Assembly (NCBI GenBank): GCA_037783415.1
Contig: JAZGTN010000177.1
Span: forward strand, 1,116,001-1,180,000
From: Leptasterias polaris
Taxonomy: Eukaryota > Echinodermata > Asteroidea > Forcipulatida > Asteriidae
Direction: 5' to 3'
DNA length: 64,000 bases
Under the pieces are notes generated by a model, which was given only the letters and a program-made list of their open reading frames with translations, was not told the origin of the DNA and ran no database searches. Positions 13,897 to 26,500 of this stretch are shown piece after piece. The first letter of the stretch is position 1. Each line of letters begins with the position of its first letter. Both the position numbers and the translations under genes were made by a program.

Positions 13897-14128
13897 GAGC
13901 TTCAATTGAGGAGAGAGATTGTAGATCCTGTGACTGTGAGTAATGGTAATCAAGATGGTAATACAGTCAGTACTACTGGCCTGGATCCATTCTTGAGTAG
14001 CAGTAATACATCTAACTTTCATAGCCGTGAGGAGAGTGGTGATAGTGGGTGTGGGATGAGTAGCTATAGCCATCCACGTACACCTGATGACTTACTCAGT
14101 AATGTAGAAGATATGGAAACCATTGAAG
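13897..14128 (+). CDS. YAP1: YAP/Yorkie transcriptional co-activator, penultimate coding exon
   Basis: YAP is the nuclear effector of the Hippo pathway; it binds TEAD factors and is restrained by LATS phosphorylation. This exon starts in phase 0 after tgtgttcacag and ends one base into a codon before the donor gttagt. It encodes the start of the transactivation domain. Visible landmarks are a DPFLSSSN block (vertebrate DPFLNSGT), a LATS-type HxRxxS site (HSREES), DSGCGMSSYS where vertebrates have a CK1/beta-TrCP degron, and the conserved PRTPDDLLSNVEDM. Its phase matches the last exon exactly. The identity is secure from this exon together with the FLTWL tail. Confidence 0.93.
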
Positions 14129-14905
14129 GTTAGTAACTAATGCAAATGGAATGAGAATCAATGTACTTTAGCATTGACAAGAAAAACCTGTAGTTTCCCC
14201 CAGTATTAGTCACACGATCAAAATGGCTTTAAATTGCAACTTTGGATTGAATCATGGTTTCATACTGTGATTCTCTGTAAACTTAACCGACTGGGTCTTT
14301 TGCACTCGGGGTTTGCCCTTCAGGTAAGCAGTCCATCTACAAGATAGAACTCCATTAATCAGTCTGCATATTTCATCAAAAAAATTGGAAGTGAGCTTGA
14401 GCTGTGTTCAGATCGCCTTTTCCAAATATAGATGTACATGTATGAAGTGAAACATAGAGTCCTACTAAAAGAGATTTGCAGATAAACATGTCATCCAACG
14501 TTAAGTGGTTAAACTTATTAAAAGAAACAAGACATGATTGTTGGTCATGTCGTTAGCTCTGTGAGTGTAATCATATTGAAAGGTTTGTAAGCATAGCAAA
14601 ATGTTGTGCCATGTCTTTAGTGCAAGAAACAATACTCACATGAGCAGTCATCAAACCATGGACTAGTGATCTGAATAAACACCAGTTCCAATGAGTAGCA
14701 CAAAGAGTTGAAGCTTCTTGTGACTTGTAATGAGAACAGCATTCATTGTTGATTGTATTACTCCATGATGCTCGCTAGTTGATTGATTTACTGCATTCAT
14801 GTATTCATGCCAGCTACAAAATACAACACATCGTTATTAACCTATGTTTCATTTAGTTTACCATTCATTAATACATTCTGCTCTTATTTTATTCCTGACT
14901 TACAG
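14129..14905 (+). other. YAP1: Last intron of YAP
   Basis: A 777-bp intron with donor gttagt and acceptor gacttacag. Codon phase is 1/2: the final g of the first exon joins gt of the next to make Gly. I see no repeat or RNA gene inside it. Confidence 0.88.
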
Positions 14906-15153
14906 GTGAACGCAAGACTCCGATCCCGGCCTCCATGACGCCACGTCATATGGACTTCTTAGATTCGATGCCTGGTACTAACATTGATATGGGTCCAATG
15001 GAAGGTACCGGTGATAATAGTAACCAAGGTAACATGGATAGCGATGACCTGGTACCCAGTCTTCATGAAGCACTCAACACTGACATCTTGAATGATGTAG
15101 AAGCAGTCCTGGCCTCACCTAATAGAATTGATAACTTCCTCACATGGTTATAA
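14906..15153 (+). CDS. YAP1: YAP/Yorkie last coding exon with C-terminal PDZ ligand
   Basis: The exon completes the transactivation domain. It contains MDFLDSMPGTNIDMGPMEG (vertebrate [20 protein letters not shown]), then LVPSLHEALNTDILNDVEAV, which aligns with vertebrate [20 protein letters not shown]. It ends FLTWL at the stop codon, the class-defining PDZ-binding tail that promotes nuclear localisation and binding to ZO-type partners in vertebrates. Reading starts with the two bases that finish the split Gly codon. The stop TAA is at 15151-15153. Confidence 0.96.
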
Positions 15154-16420
15154 ATACATAGTCTTCCTGGTCTTATCTCAGTTATCAATCACATACATGT
15201 ACAAAACATCACCTAAGAATATATCAATATGGAGTAAAACGAAACACCAGCCAGTGCTATGACGTTGTTTTGGTCTTCATTATTGATGTAGTTTTGTGAC
15301 TGAACATAAACTTGGTTTGCTTTCATGGTGGCAAAATATGAGGCAACAATGCTACATTAACAACACACATAGCACCTGTGTATTTCAATGAATTGCAAAG
15401 TATACACTGGTGTTGTAGACACGCAAAGCAGACAATGCGATGCGATGCAGAAATAAGAGCATGCTTTGATATGTTTTAAAAGGAATACTTGAATTCAGTT
15501 CATGAGACATTAACTTACAGTAATTTGATGTCTTGTGTTTATAGATACCAGATATATGTGGATATTAAATTGCAGGGAGTTGAGGACTAGTTAGGATTGT
15601 ACTGGTTCTCCAGATCAATACCTTCTAGACTATGAAACAATCATGGAATGACATCTCTTCCATTGTGTATTGGTTAGATGTGATAATTTGTACACATTAG
15701 CAGACTTGTTGTCCTATCTGGCTGGTTGGGATTGAAGAGGTACATGACTTTCCTTCTCGGTCTCATTAATTTGATTACAAGATAACAAGATAGCTGCTCC
15801 ATGATTGAGGATTGAATTGTGATAGAAACTAGAGATGTGCAACTGCAGAGTGCACCATTGGTAAACATCTAATGGATCAACAAGTTTGTTAGGATACAAA
15901 GTAATGGAACATTTCTAATGCCCTAAATAATCTAAACACTGAACCATCAACTGACCTTTACAGAGTGTATGGAATCAATCGATTCCCTCAGAAATGACCC
16001 CATCTCAGTTATAACAAGTTAAGTTCTTTACCGATGGTGTACCAATAGATTGTTCACTCAACAACAGTTTTGAACAAGAGTTTTAGTCGGGCACTATCAC
16101 TTAGACTAAGAAGGTCAAGTTTGAATAGCACTTGTGGTAACTTTACTATAAAACCACAAGCACTCCTTGTCAATAACTGCAAAGGTTTATTCATTGTGAA
16201 CAGGAATATTTACCTGGAGCCATGGATATGGTTACAATGAGTTGTCTGAATTGTAACACATAAATTTAGCATATTTATTGATCTAATTTTACCTTGTGTG
16301 AAAATATTTATAAACATGTATTTTTTTTATCAGAGATGCTAAATGATTGGTATTTTGGATTGAATGGTTTTGAGTACTAGAATTGTGCCTTATTAATAAA
16401 GGGCTAAAGGAAATAGCCTT
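15154..16420 (+). other. YAP1: Likely YAP 3' UTR
   Basis: AT-rich sequence follows the YAP stop. The first well-placed AATAAA is at 16395-16400 (tattaataaa), with another at 16949-16954. The exact cleavage site cannot be seen from sequence alone, so the end given here is an estimate. Confidence 0.45.
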
Positions 16421-19400
16421 CATACCTCATGTTTATTATTGCAACATATTTCACTTCCCCTTCTATTTCATACTTTTATTAATCTAAAATTTATGTGATT
16501 TGTGTCATGAAAAAAGTTCACAAAATTAATAGCATTTTTTTTTTTTTTTTATCTAAAAATACCAGAAGGTTTTTTCTTAAAAAGAGGCACTAAATAAATT
16601 GGACTTTTGCACAATTCTGTGCAAAGATGAACCAAAAGCAATGTGATGTCCAAGATTTTGCCACTAGAAGTTAACTCACAGGATAATGCTTTGTAAAAAT
16701 TAACTGTTTGATTTTTTTAAATGGTGAAAAGGCAATCACATGTTTACTTTTTAACCTTCCCAGTTCAGATGCTTCCATTTTCATTATGTTTTTTGTAATA
16801 AGTTTTTGAATTGATTTTGCCTTCCAAGTATTTTATTTTCTTGATAAGAGAATGTTTGTTGCTCTGTATAATAACTTGTAGATTTGACTGTATACAATAG
16901 TTAGTGAGTAGTATTATGAGAAATGAATAATAGCTTCAGCTTGTGTGGAATAAATTTAAACACCATTATTCAGTAAAGCCATGTTACTACAGTGCCAGAG
17001 ATTCAGGCTGTTGCATTCAGTGCATGATTTAAGACCGTTTCATGATGCCCAAGTAATTTTAGAAATGTACCGTATCTGATGAATTTATAACCGAATAAGG
17101 ATGTAGTCATCATGCAAGTAGTAAAAGTGTTTGTGTAATTAAAATGTAAGTAATTGCCGACTGGGCAGTATAATGTATTCACCATGACATGCCTGGCTGA
17201 TAGCCACAACCATACAGTCACCAATCATTTTGTTCAATCTATCAAGCTTGTTCATTGTGGGTGCAAATCAATGAAGAAACAAAAACTTTGAATAAGCTTT
17301 GGCATGGACATAGTTTGCTGCCAAGAACAAAACAAAATGATCAGATTATCGCAAAATATACATTGTTTACATTTTAACTGTAGCAAGTAAATTTCATTCT
17401 AAACATGGACAATTTCTTCCCCATGCTTTAAATGACATGCATTATGTAATTATTAAATGTAAACAATGCACAAAATAACCAACTTGACTTCACTTATTGA
17501 AAGTGGCCTTATTAATAGCCAAAAACAAATACTTTATTTATTTATTAATCATAAATATTTTGAAACTCTGAAAAAGCACACGCTGGAAGACATTCTACAT
17601 GTACATTTCACATCAGGAATTGTAAAAGCAATTACAAACATCTGAATCAATGGCTTTTGGCTTAATACTATGTAAAGTTTTGTAAACTGTACATTATTAC
17701 AAGCTAGAAGTAGACTAGATGTAAGCATCTTGTATTCTGCTATCAGCACACTGTACTTGCATTATTTCTTCAATACTTTAAAAAGTACAGCATTTTTTGT
17801 AATTAAACTTATAATTATAGATAATTTATACAATATTATATTTGATATTTCTTTTGAAATGGTGGAAGGTTCTTCCAGATAAAATTTCAATCCATCCAAA
17901 TTTTTGATAAAATTTTCATACATCCAAGTGCCTTATGAATCAATACATGTATAATGAATTGGTTTCTGACTGTAAATTATTGTGTACAGAGATAACTGCC
18001 AAACTACTTGTACAATGAAGTTGACAGTAAACTGTGAGGTTGGAACAATGTTCTGCGTATATCATAGCCAGTATACAACACTCCATTCACTTCAGCGATC
18101 TTACAGTGTGCCAGCCAGTCTTTATGCTACATGGCTTGGTTAAGAGCATTGAATTTGAATCATTCAGTGAACAAGTGCAGGATAATTCCTGGGAGGTGGA
18201 CAAAATTGAAAACAATAATGTGTTGTGAATATATAATGTACATGTACTAATTACTGCAGAAAGGCATAGACCATTAAATGATATGGAAAAGTATGTTTGC
18301 TCATTGCTGTGGATTAGGTTACATGTACACATTGTAATACTCTTGTGTGGCAAAGAGAACTGCATACAGTACTTCAAATAAATTAGTATGTATAACTCAT
18401 GTGACATTAACATTGGCTGGAAGTGTACCAATAATAAATTCCTATATAAGATGCATGTAGGTGTTGGTTGATGGCAAACCTTTATTGGTGTGTAAGGGAA
18501 GATACAGCATTGAGCACGATCAGATGGTCCTCTGTTCATTGCCCTGCTGTAGGGGTCTCGCTGTCACAAGAGTGATTGGACATTCATTCTTACACATGTC
18601 TTTGCTAAACGTTTCTGCTGTAATTTCTGCTAGGAAAACTACAAAAATCAAACTTCTGACTTGCCCTTTATACTCTCTGTTTGGAGTTTGTTATTTTGAG
18701 ATGGGATGTACAATGACTAACGACACCACATCTTAGTACTAAACAAAAGCTGCTGCTTGTTGCCTTTCATTATTAATCACGCTTTACTGTATATATGTGT
18801 GTACTACAATAAGTGTAAATAACTAGCATGGGTCAAGTTATTAAACAGTTATCTAGCTTTCTTGATGACTACTATCAGCATTAGACTCCTTGCATATATT
18901 AACATGCAACCTCACTGTCTGCCATTTGGTCTGCCTGAAATACTTTCTGATGACGTTATTACATGATGAATTTGACCCTTAAAATGGAACAGTAGTAGTT
19001 GATGTTATTTGCAGGGGTCTATGACTGAGTGTTGATCGAGAGATTTGGCACGTCTTCTTTACAGCAAAACCCAATGTAGGTACATGAGATTGGCGTGTGA
19101 AGTATGGCTGTTATCATATAGTACCACATGCAAAACCTCCATTGAAACATCAGTGCAGCCAAATCTCACATTGCTAGTCATTTCAATTTGCCATTCAACC
19201 AATATTTAGAGCTAGTGGAAAGTACTCATTGTAAAAATAACCAGGCCAAATACTACACATGTACTATTGAAATGAAATACTACTACATTTGATACTTAGT
19301 GAGATATTTTGTATATGCCCGCCATAAAGGAATGTATTCAGTAATTTCTCAGTCTTCCGAAATAGCAATAAACAGTGTAAAGGGAATGAGTAGATTGGAT

Positions 19401-20024
19401 TGCCTCCTGTTGTGTGTCATATTCATTATTAAAGACTGTGAGGTACATGTTTAATATGACATCAAATGTGGAGCTTCCAACAACAAATCTACAAAAGTTA
19501 CATTTCAAGTGGATGACCAACTTTTGTGAGTTCATGTTTTCATGTCATGGTACATGTATGAGACAAAGCTTCACCTCAGTAGAACAATCCACCTCATCTA
19601 CGCTGAGGCTGTGACTTGGCAAAAGTACATCTATACAAGTAGGAAGCTGAAGGTTTTAGGCAAAGTTTTTTGGTGCAATTTCACTTTTTCCGAAATTATT
19701 TGGCTGCTGAGAGAGAACTATGAATAACCACTGTAAGTGTAAGGCCCTTGCATATAACATGTCGAATCACACACACCAGTTTTTTGGAAGCACAAATGAA
19801 AACATGTCAGATACTTGGCAACTGCCAGATAACAGAAAAATACCCCCATGCCCAAAAGGAGAAAGGCCCAAACCCGCCATCTACATCTAGTGCAAATTTT
19901 GACCTAGATATTGTAAGAATGTTTAAAAGCATTTGATAAACTGATGACTTGCACAATACCTGAAAAGATGATTTCTCCATATTGTTAGATGGTCTAAATA
20001 TTTCTAAGTGACTCAATCGCCAAT
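16421..20024. other. Intergenic interval between the convergent YAP and CEP63 genes
   Basis: No supported gene. The open frames on both strands are short and lack recognisable similarity. The right part may include the CEP63 3' UTR; the reverse-strand AATAAA nearest to the CEP63 stop that I noticed is around 18480, which would make a long 3' UTR. Confidence 0.5.
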
Positions 20025-20387
20025 ACATTGCGCCTCCTGTGTATTGTGTTTTCTGATCAGGTAACCAGACTAGATATGTTCTCTTGACCCAGGTTACCTC
20101 CATCCCCACCAATGCGCCTCCTGTGTATTGTGTCTTCCGATCAGGTAACCAGACTAGATATGTTCTCTTGACCCAGGTTACCTCCATCCCCACCAATGCG
20201 CCTCCTGTGTATTGTGTCTTCCGATCAGGTAACCAGACTAGATATGTTCTCTTGACCCAGGTTACCTCCATCCCCACCAATGCGCCTCCTGTGTATTGTG
20301 TCTTCCGATCAGGTAACCTGACTAGATATGTTCTCTTGACCCAGGTTACCTCCATCCCCACCAATGCGCCTCCTGTGTATTGTGTCA
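20025..20387. repeat. 84-bp minisatellite overlapping the CEP63 C-terminal codons and stop
   Basis: The word gcgcctcctgtgtattgtgt recurs at 20030, 20114, 20198, 20282 and 20366, a spacing of exactly 84 bp, giving about 4.3 units. The unit nearest CEP63 (20309-20387) contains its last codons and stop; the others lie downstream in the 3' UTR. Because 84 is divisible by three, long artefactual frames of 28-residue repeats appear on both strands. Confidence 0.95.
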
Positions 20388-20503
20388 TCAGTTTGTTGCT
20401 CAAGGCTTGCAATATGATCATCTAAAAGCTGCTCTAAATCTTTGGTTCTACGTAGATCCTCGGCCATGAAACTGGCAGTAATAGACTGTCTGGAATCTGG
20501 CCT
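20309..20503 (-). CDS. CEP63: CEP63 exon 15 (C-terminal helix and stop)
   Basis: The acceptor is tttttatgttggcag and the phase is 0. It encodes residues 758-821. ASFMAEDLRRTKDLEQLLDD aligns with the end of vertebrate CEP63 ([20 protein letters not shown]). After about TIHRRR the protein runs about 19 residues beyond the vertebrate end, and that extension is made of 84-bp minisatellite sequence. An in-frame TGA at 20311-20309 ends it. Confidence 0.85.
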   Translation of the reverse strand, partial: RPDSRQSITASFMAEDLRRTKDLEQLLDDHIASLEQQTDDTIHRRRIGGDGGNLGQENISSQVT

Positions 20504-23500
20504 CTGCCAACATAAAAATACAGCAGTGTTGAACACAAAGAAATACATATTTTCTTTGTACACATTTCTTGAAGTAAGATCTAACTTTAAAGAAGGTTGG
20601 TTCTTTTTTTAATTAAAAATAACATTACACAGATATCTTACTGCTAATAGTGAGGTGAATTTGACCTTATTAGCCAGTCTATAGACCTATTGCACAACGT
20701 GCAGGGCACATACACACGCGTCTCCTGTCCGCCATATTGGGAGTAAAAAACATGCACAAAAGGAATGGACTCCCCCAAAAAGGTAGAAATGGTTGACCCG
20801 CATTGTTCGGAGGTGCGTATGCACATGAACCATCCTTTTGTGCATAATTAGACTCCCAAAATGGCAGACAGGAGACGCGCGTGTAAGTGCGCTGCGCATT
20901 GTGCAATGGGTCTATATCATTCTTAGATCTTCTGTAATCTTGGATTCTATTGATGAAGGATTTTTTTAAAGGATAAATGACATCACTCGAGGTTAAATAT
21001 AGGCTACCAACCAGCCCCAGGACATGATTGCCATCAACCACTGAGCTCTAGATTGGGCGTTTTAATCATTATATTGTCAACTCCTTTTCACTTTCTGGAA
21101 AAATTTTAGGTTTATCAATAATAAAACAAAAGGAAAATGTGTATTCACCAATCACCATGAGTACTTAAAGGAACACTTCAGTCTAAGTCAAATGTTGTCT
21201 AAGGAAACGTATTTTAGAACAAAATAACATTTTATTTAAGACCTTCGAATTTGAGCATAGTAAAATAGTATTCGTCAGTCAGGCCAACGATGGTTGAAAA
21301 TATTAACTAAAAAAACAAAACAACAACACAACACCATGAAAGAATACAGATGGGAAATCCCACATAATAAACAATCCATAAAAGCGATGCATTCAAAACT
21401 GTCTGTTTACTTCAGAGTATGAAGTGTTTGCAACCCAAACCAGTCTTTGATCAAGCTTACCGTGGAATCCAGGTCATTTGGTATAACAAGCTCAGGGAAT
21501 CCCAGTATTTCAGGCATCGCTGCAACATTGTAGTCATCTTCAAATAACTTCCTTGCTGCTGGGGATTGTCGTCGAGTACGAGGTGTGGTTGATGACAGGC
21601 TTGGGTCAGGAGGTGATTGGGGTGTGAGGTTTGGTGATAGCTGGGGTACAGGATGGGATGAGGAGGATGAGTGGCTTGGTGGATGGTGAGGTGAGTGATG
21701 AGATGAGAAGTGGGTTTTACGATGAGTTGATGATGATGCAGAGTGAGGTGGGGATGTAGCAATGGTTTCTACATTACTGACAAATCCTGCCATTGCAACA
21801 TTCTCTCCTTGCAATCCTGAAAGATCAGAGAAATAAACAACCATCGTAACCAAAAACAATAATACACACAATTATCTCGTGCAAACAAAAACTGTTTGGT
21901 ATATAGACCATGTTACTTTTGTTTACAGAGTGGTGACCTTGTACATTCTAAAGCATTTCCTGCCGGGCAAGATACTACACAGGCTATATGGGAAAATTTA
22001 CATTTTGTGTCATAATTTTCACATAAATTCAAAATTTACAAAAGCAACAGCTGTACAGCTTTTGAGATGTCCCCCCCTTTCTTCATATCAAAAGTTGAGA
22101 AAAATCAGACAGTGCAATCTCCATAAAACATAAGATTTGTTGTTTTCCTCCATTGATCTGTGTACAAATGTGCCTGCAGGAAGTCCAGGCTCTGTGGCTC
22201 TTTTGTAAACATGTGATGTCACAGGTCACATCGTCTATATCAACTCTTTTTAAACCAATGACAATGACAATTGATTGGAGAGGTGAAAAAGTAACAATCC
22301 CCAATTGCTCGTTGAAAACAAAGACAACATCATGTTACAAATCTGAGTACAACAATGAGTTTTGACTGCAACTCCTAATTGTACGTGTAAAGAATTGTGC
22401 ACACATCTAACCTCAACGCCAATCCCATAAACGACATACACTCAATACTTTAAATCATGGTACATTCTATTTGTTCTGCATACAACTAAAAGATTAACTT
22501 TGAGATTAAGATCTTTAAATGTTTTGTCCAAAATAACACAATGTCAATGTCATTGTTTGTAGGCTGCATTAGGTTGGGTAGACATTTATGTTACCTAAGA
22601 ATGTGCTTTTAATATTATGTTCTCACACCAAATAGTTTGCAATTCTACAACCTCAACCAATGATGCATATTTAATTAATGTTTTGTTGCAGTTAATGATA
22701 CTATAAAAATTGTTTGACTTGACTTGATAACAGTAGATAGGTCTGCTGAATCTACCAAGTGTCATGTCACTGACTGTAGGATACTTACTATTAAGTAAAT
22801 GAGTCTTCTCTTTGAGTTTTTGTTTGAGTGATGAACATAGATCCCTTAATCGACAGATCTCAGAGTCATCTTGTAGTACTGTGGTATCTAACTGACATTG
22901 CAGTAATTCCTTATCATGGTTGTGTCGTTCTGCTAAAAGCTTCAACTTCCTAAAGAAGTACAGGATAAAATACAAGAAAGGAAATTTGTTAATAGTTGAA
23001 AAAGCAAAATAATTGAAACCCTTTGGATTGTAACTTCCAGACAACTATTTCTTGTAAAAGAAAAGAGTGATGGCTACTCTGGATACTTTTACAGCTGTAC
23101 CTCATGAATATCAACTCAATGCAGATATTTAAGCTTTAAAAACTAACACTCTGGATCATCAAAGCTCATTTGGCTAAACAATAAGTTTCTCTTTGTTTGC
23201 AAAATAGACCTGTTTCATTGGTTTGAGTAGGAGATCCGAATTGTTTAACAAAATATCAACTAAGCCCTAATCGGTTGTAATGACATCATTAGACTCCAGA
23301 GGATATTACCATAGGTAGAATACTAGACGACCATTTCTGAACTTAAATAGAGAAGACACATCTTTCATTGAATCATTGACTATGGTAAATATCTTACCTT
23401 TCATATTCCAGAGTGATTTGTGTGATCTTGTTGTTAGATTGCTGTATAACTGCTTGAGATTTGCTCTTTTGAGTTACTTCTGAATCATGCAGGAGGTGAG

Positions 23501-26500
23501 TAATGGAAGTCAGCTTCCTCTGTAGTATGCTATTCTCCTCCTATACACAACATCAATCAATTCAATTCAATTCAATTCAAAAAAATTCAATTCAATTTAA
23601 CACATTCCGAACTTTTTATGTAAGGTCAATTTAACAAAAGATGTTTAAAGACCTACTTGAACGAAAATGGCAACGAGTGCTGTTTGCTAAAATTCATTTC
23701 AATTGTTTTCAATCAATAAGGAAATTGAGTTCACATGAGATTAAACAGATTTAAATTGCGTAAAAAAACAATCATTTTAAAAACCCTTCTGCGGTGCTTT
23801 TCAGAAAGATTTGAAAAAAGTCCTGTTACGTCATCACTCATGTTACGTGATATGTGGGAGTTCCGTTTTGTACAGCCGCTTTGGTGCAGCATGGAGGTAT
23901 AACAAAGCAAACTCCCACACATGACATTCAAGTATTGTCACTTTGACGTATGCTGTCAACAGCAGAAATGTTTCTAGTTTTTCTAGAAGCCTGAAGTACC
24001 TTTGAATCCTCCATGTATTAGATAGATCTGAGTACTAACCTGCAGTACCTTTGAATCCTCCAAGTATTAGGTAGATCTGAGTACTAACCTGCAGTACCTC
24101 TGAATCCTCCAAGTATTAGGTAGATCCGAGTACTAACCTGCAGTACCTCTGAATCCTCCAAGTATTAGATAGATCCGAGTACTAACCTACAGTACTTTTG
24201 AATCCTCCAAGTATTAGGTAGATCTGAGTACTAACCTGCAGTACTTTTGAATCCTCCAAGTATTAGGTAGATCTGAGTACTAACCTGCAGTACTTTTGAA
24301 TCCTCCAAGTATTAGGTAGATCTGAGTACTAACCTGCAGTACCTCTGAATCCTCCAAGTATTAGGTAGATCTGAGTACTAACCTGCAGTACCTCTGAATC
24401 CTCCATGTATTAGATAGATCTGAGTACTAACCTGCAGTACCTCTGAATCCTCCAAGTATTAGATAGATCCGAGTACTAACCTACAGTACCTTTGAATCCT
24501 CCATGTATTAGATAGATCTGAGTACTAACCTGCAGTACCTCTGAATCCTCCATGTATTAGATAGATCTGAGTACTAACCTGCAGTACCTCTGAATCCTCC
24601 ATGTATTAGATAGATCTGAGTACTAACCTGCAGTACTTGTGACTCCTTCATATGTTGTTTGTGCATGTTTTTAAGCTCTTGTAGTTGTAGCTCAGCATGT
24701 CTCATATCCTGTGTGTTACTTATTGTGTCTTGACTTCCACTGCTATCTCTCAGGCTGTGATTCTCAATGCGTAGTGCATCTAACTGGGCATTAGTTATCT
24801 GCACATCATCAAATGTAATCAAGAAAATCAATGACAGACACACAATGTGGCATGGCAACATAAATAGAGAATATCTTTGTAATATTTACTGTCTAAGCCT
24901 GCAAACATCTCCAATAACAATGGATCAATCTGAGAGTGTTCTCCAACTTGTCTTTCCTAAGTCTCATATAAATCCATAAAGCTTTGCACTGACATCACAC
25001 TATTGTCTGGAGTCAACTTCTACATACTGATATTGTGCAAGTCTAACCCTCGAAGCATCACCTAAAATATGCACAGACCGGGGACTCCAAACATGGCACA
25101 ATCAAGATTTATCATCATGTGATTTGGATCAATAGGTAAAAAGCGGCAACAGTACATAACATGTACATGACTTGTAGTGCATTGTTTTCTTCAACAATGA
25201 CAACAACTAACTGGACAGAGGAGACATGACATAAATCTAACAAATGATGTATTTTGATGATAAAATTAGATCCACATTTGGGCATTACATGTAACTAATA
25301 AGAGATAATTTTGTCTACGTCACATATAAATACATATAGTACTATACACTGTTTACTTGCAAGTGCTTCAGGATGCGTATTGAATGCGCTATTGGCTGCA
25401 GACCATGAGGGCGTCCTATGAGCACTAAGCAGACTTGCCCTGCAAAACACAATGTCCTAACTACAACCCTACATGACATTGAAAATCATATGCAACGCCA
25501 ACTTCAAGTAGTTTCTAAAGCTAGTCAAAATAAACCAAACATTTCCACTAATTTTAAGATGGTTGACATACATTACTTTCAAATGTGAATGAGTGTCATG
25601 TTTATTTTTATTTGAATATTCACCTGCAGCTCATGCTGATGCCGTTCACTCTTTTGAGCTTCCTCCCTCTCATTTCTCTCAGCAGATGCAATCTTGTGAC
25701 TCAATGTTGCTAAAGTCATATCACGATGATGAAGGTCAGAGGTCAAAGCTGCAACCTCTGACCTCATACCATCAAGATGTGAAAGATAATGCTGCTCTTG
25801 CTCTTTGCTGTCTTCTTTGGCCTATCATAATAATGGTAAACATTATTGTTAATATAAACTCCTTCCTGTGCATAAAGAAAATTTAGGTATATTTGAAACA
25901 AGGCTTGTGCAACCCATGCAACAAGGCAGAGGGTACAGCAGCAAATCATACTTTCAGTATTCTACCAATGATTGATATTAATAATGATAGCAGGAATGTC
26001 TACTAAGGCTGCATTAATAACAAGAGACTGCATTTTAGAATTCTAATTTACCTAACCTGATTCAGTTGCTGCTTTAGCTGTTTGACCTCAGAACCTTCAA
26101 GATGTCGTAGTTCATCTATCTTCTTTGCTAATTCAGTATTCAATCTAGCACACTCCAGATGAGATTCATCCAATCTATTCAAATGATAATAACAATAGTA
26201 TAGGACTATTACATAAAACTACCACAGTGCTTAGCAACAAACTAAAACAGCAAAGCAGTGATGACTAAAATAAATAGGTTTTGAGCAAAGACGTGAGCTG
26301 ATTAAGCGATACAGCATGGTGAATGTAACTTGTAAATTATTCCAAAGATCAGATGCTGCAGCATAGAACACTCTGTAAGAAGACTTTTATCTAGTTTTAG
26401 TAAAAGTAAGTTCTTCAATCAATGAAGCATTTACAAGTTAAAAGTTTTAAAGTCAATACATTCATGAACAGGAAGCCAGTGTAGTTTTTTAAGGAGGGAT

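Noticed and set aside
18087..18539. 150-codon minus-strand frame beyond the CEP63 stop
   Set aside because: No similarity, Cys/Ile/Leu/Thr-rich composition as expected of random AT-rich DNA, and no splice sites joining it to CEP63.
19807..20425. Long repeat-protein frames on both strands (204 and 113 codons)
   Set aside because: They arise because the 84-bp minisatellite unit is divisible by three; the real CEP63 frame through the first unit is different and ends with a stop.
23990..24640. CRISPR-like array of regular repeats
   Set aside because: The 49-bp units are contiguous, without unique spacers, in an animal intron; it is a minisatellite.
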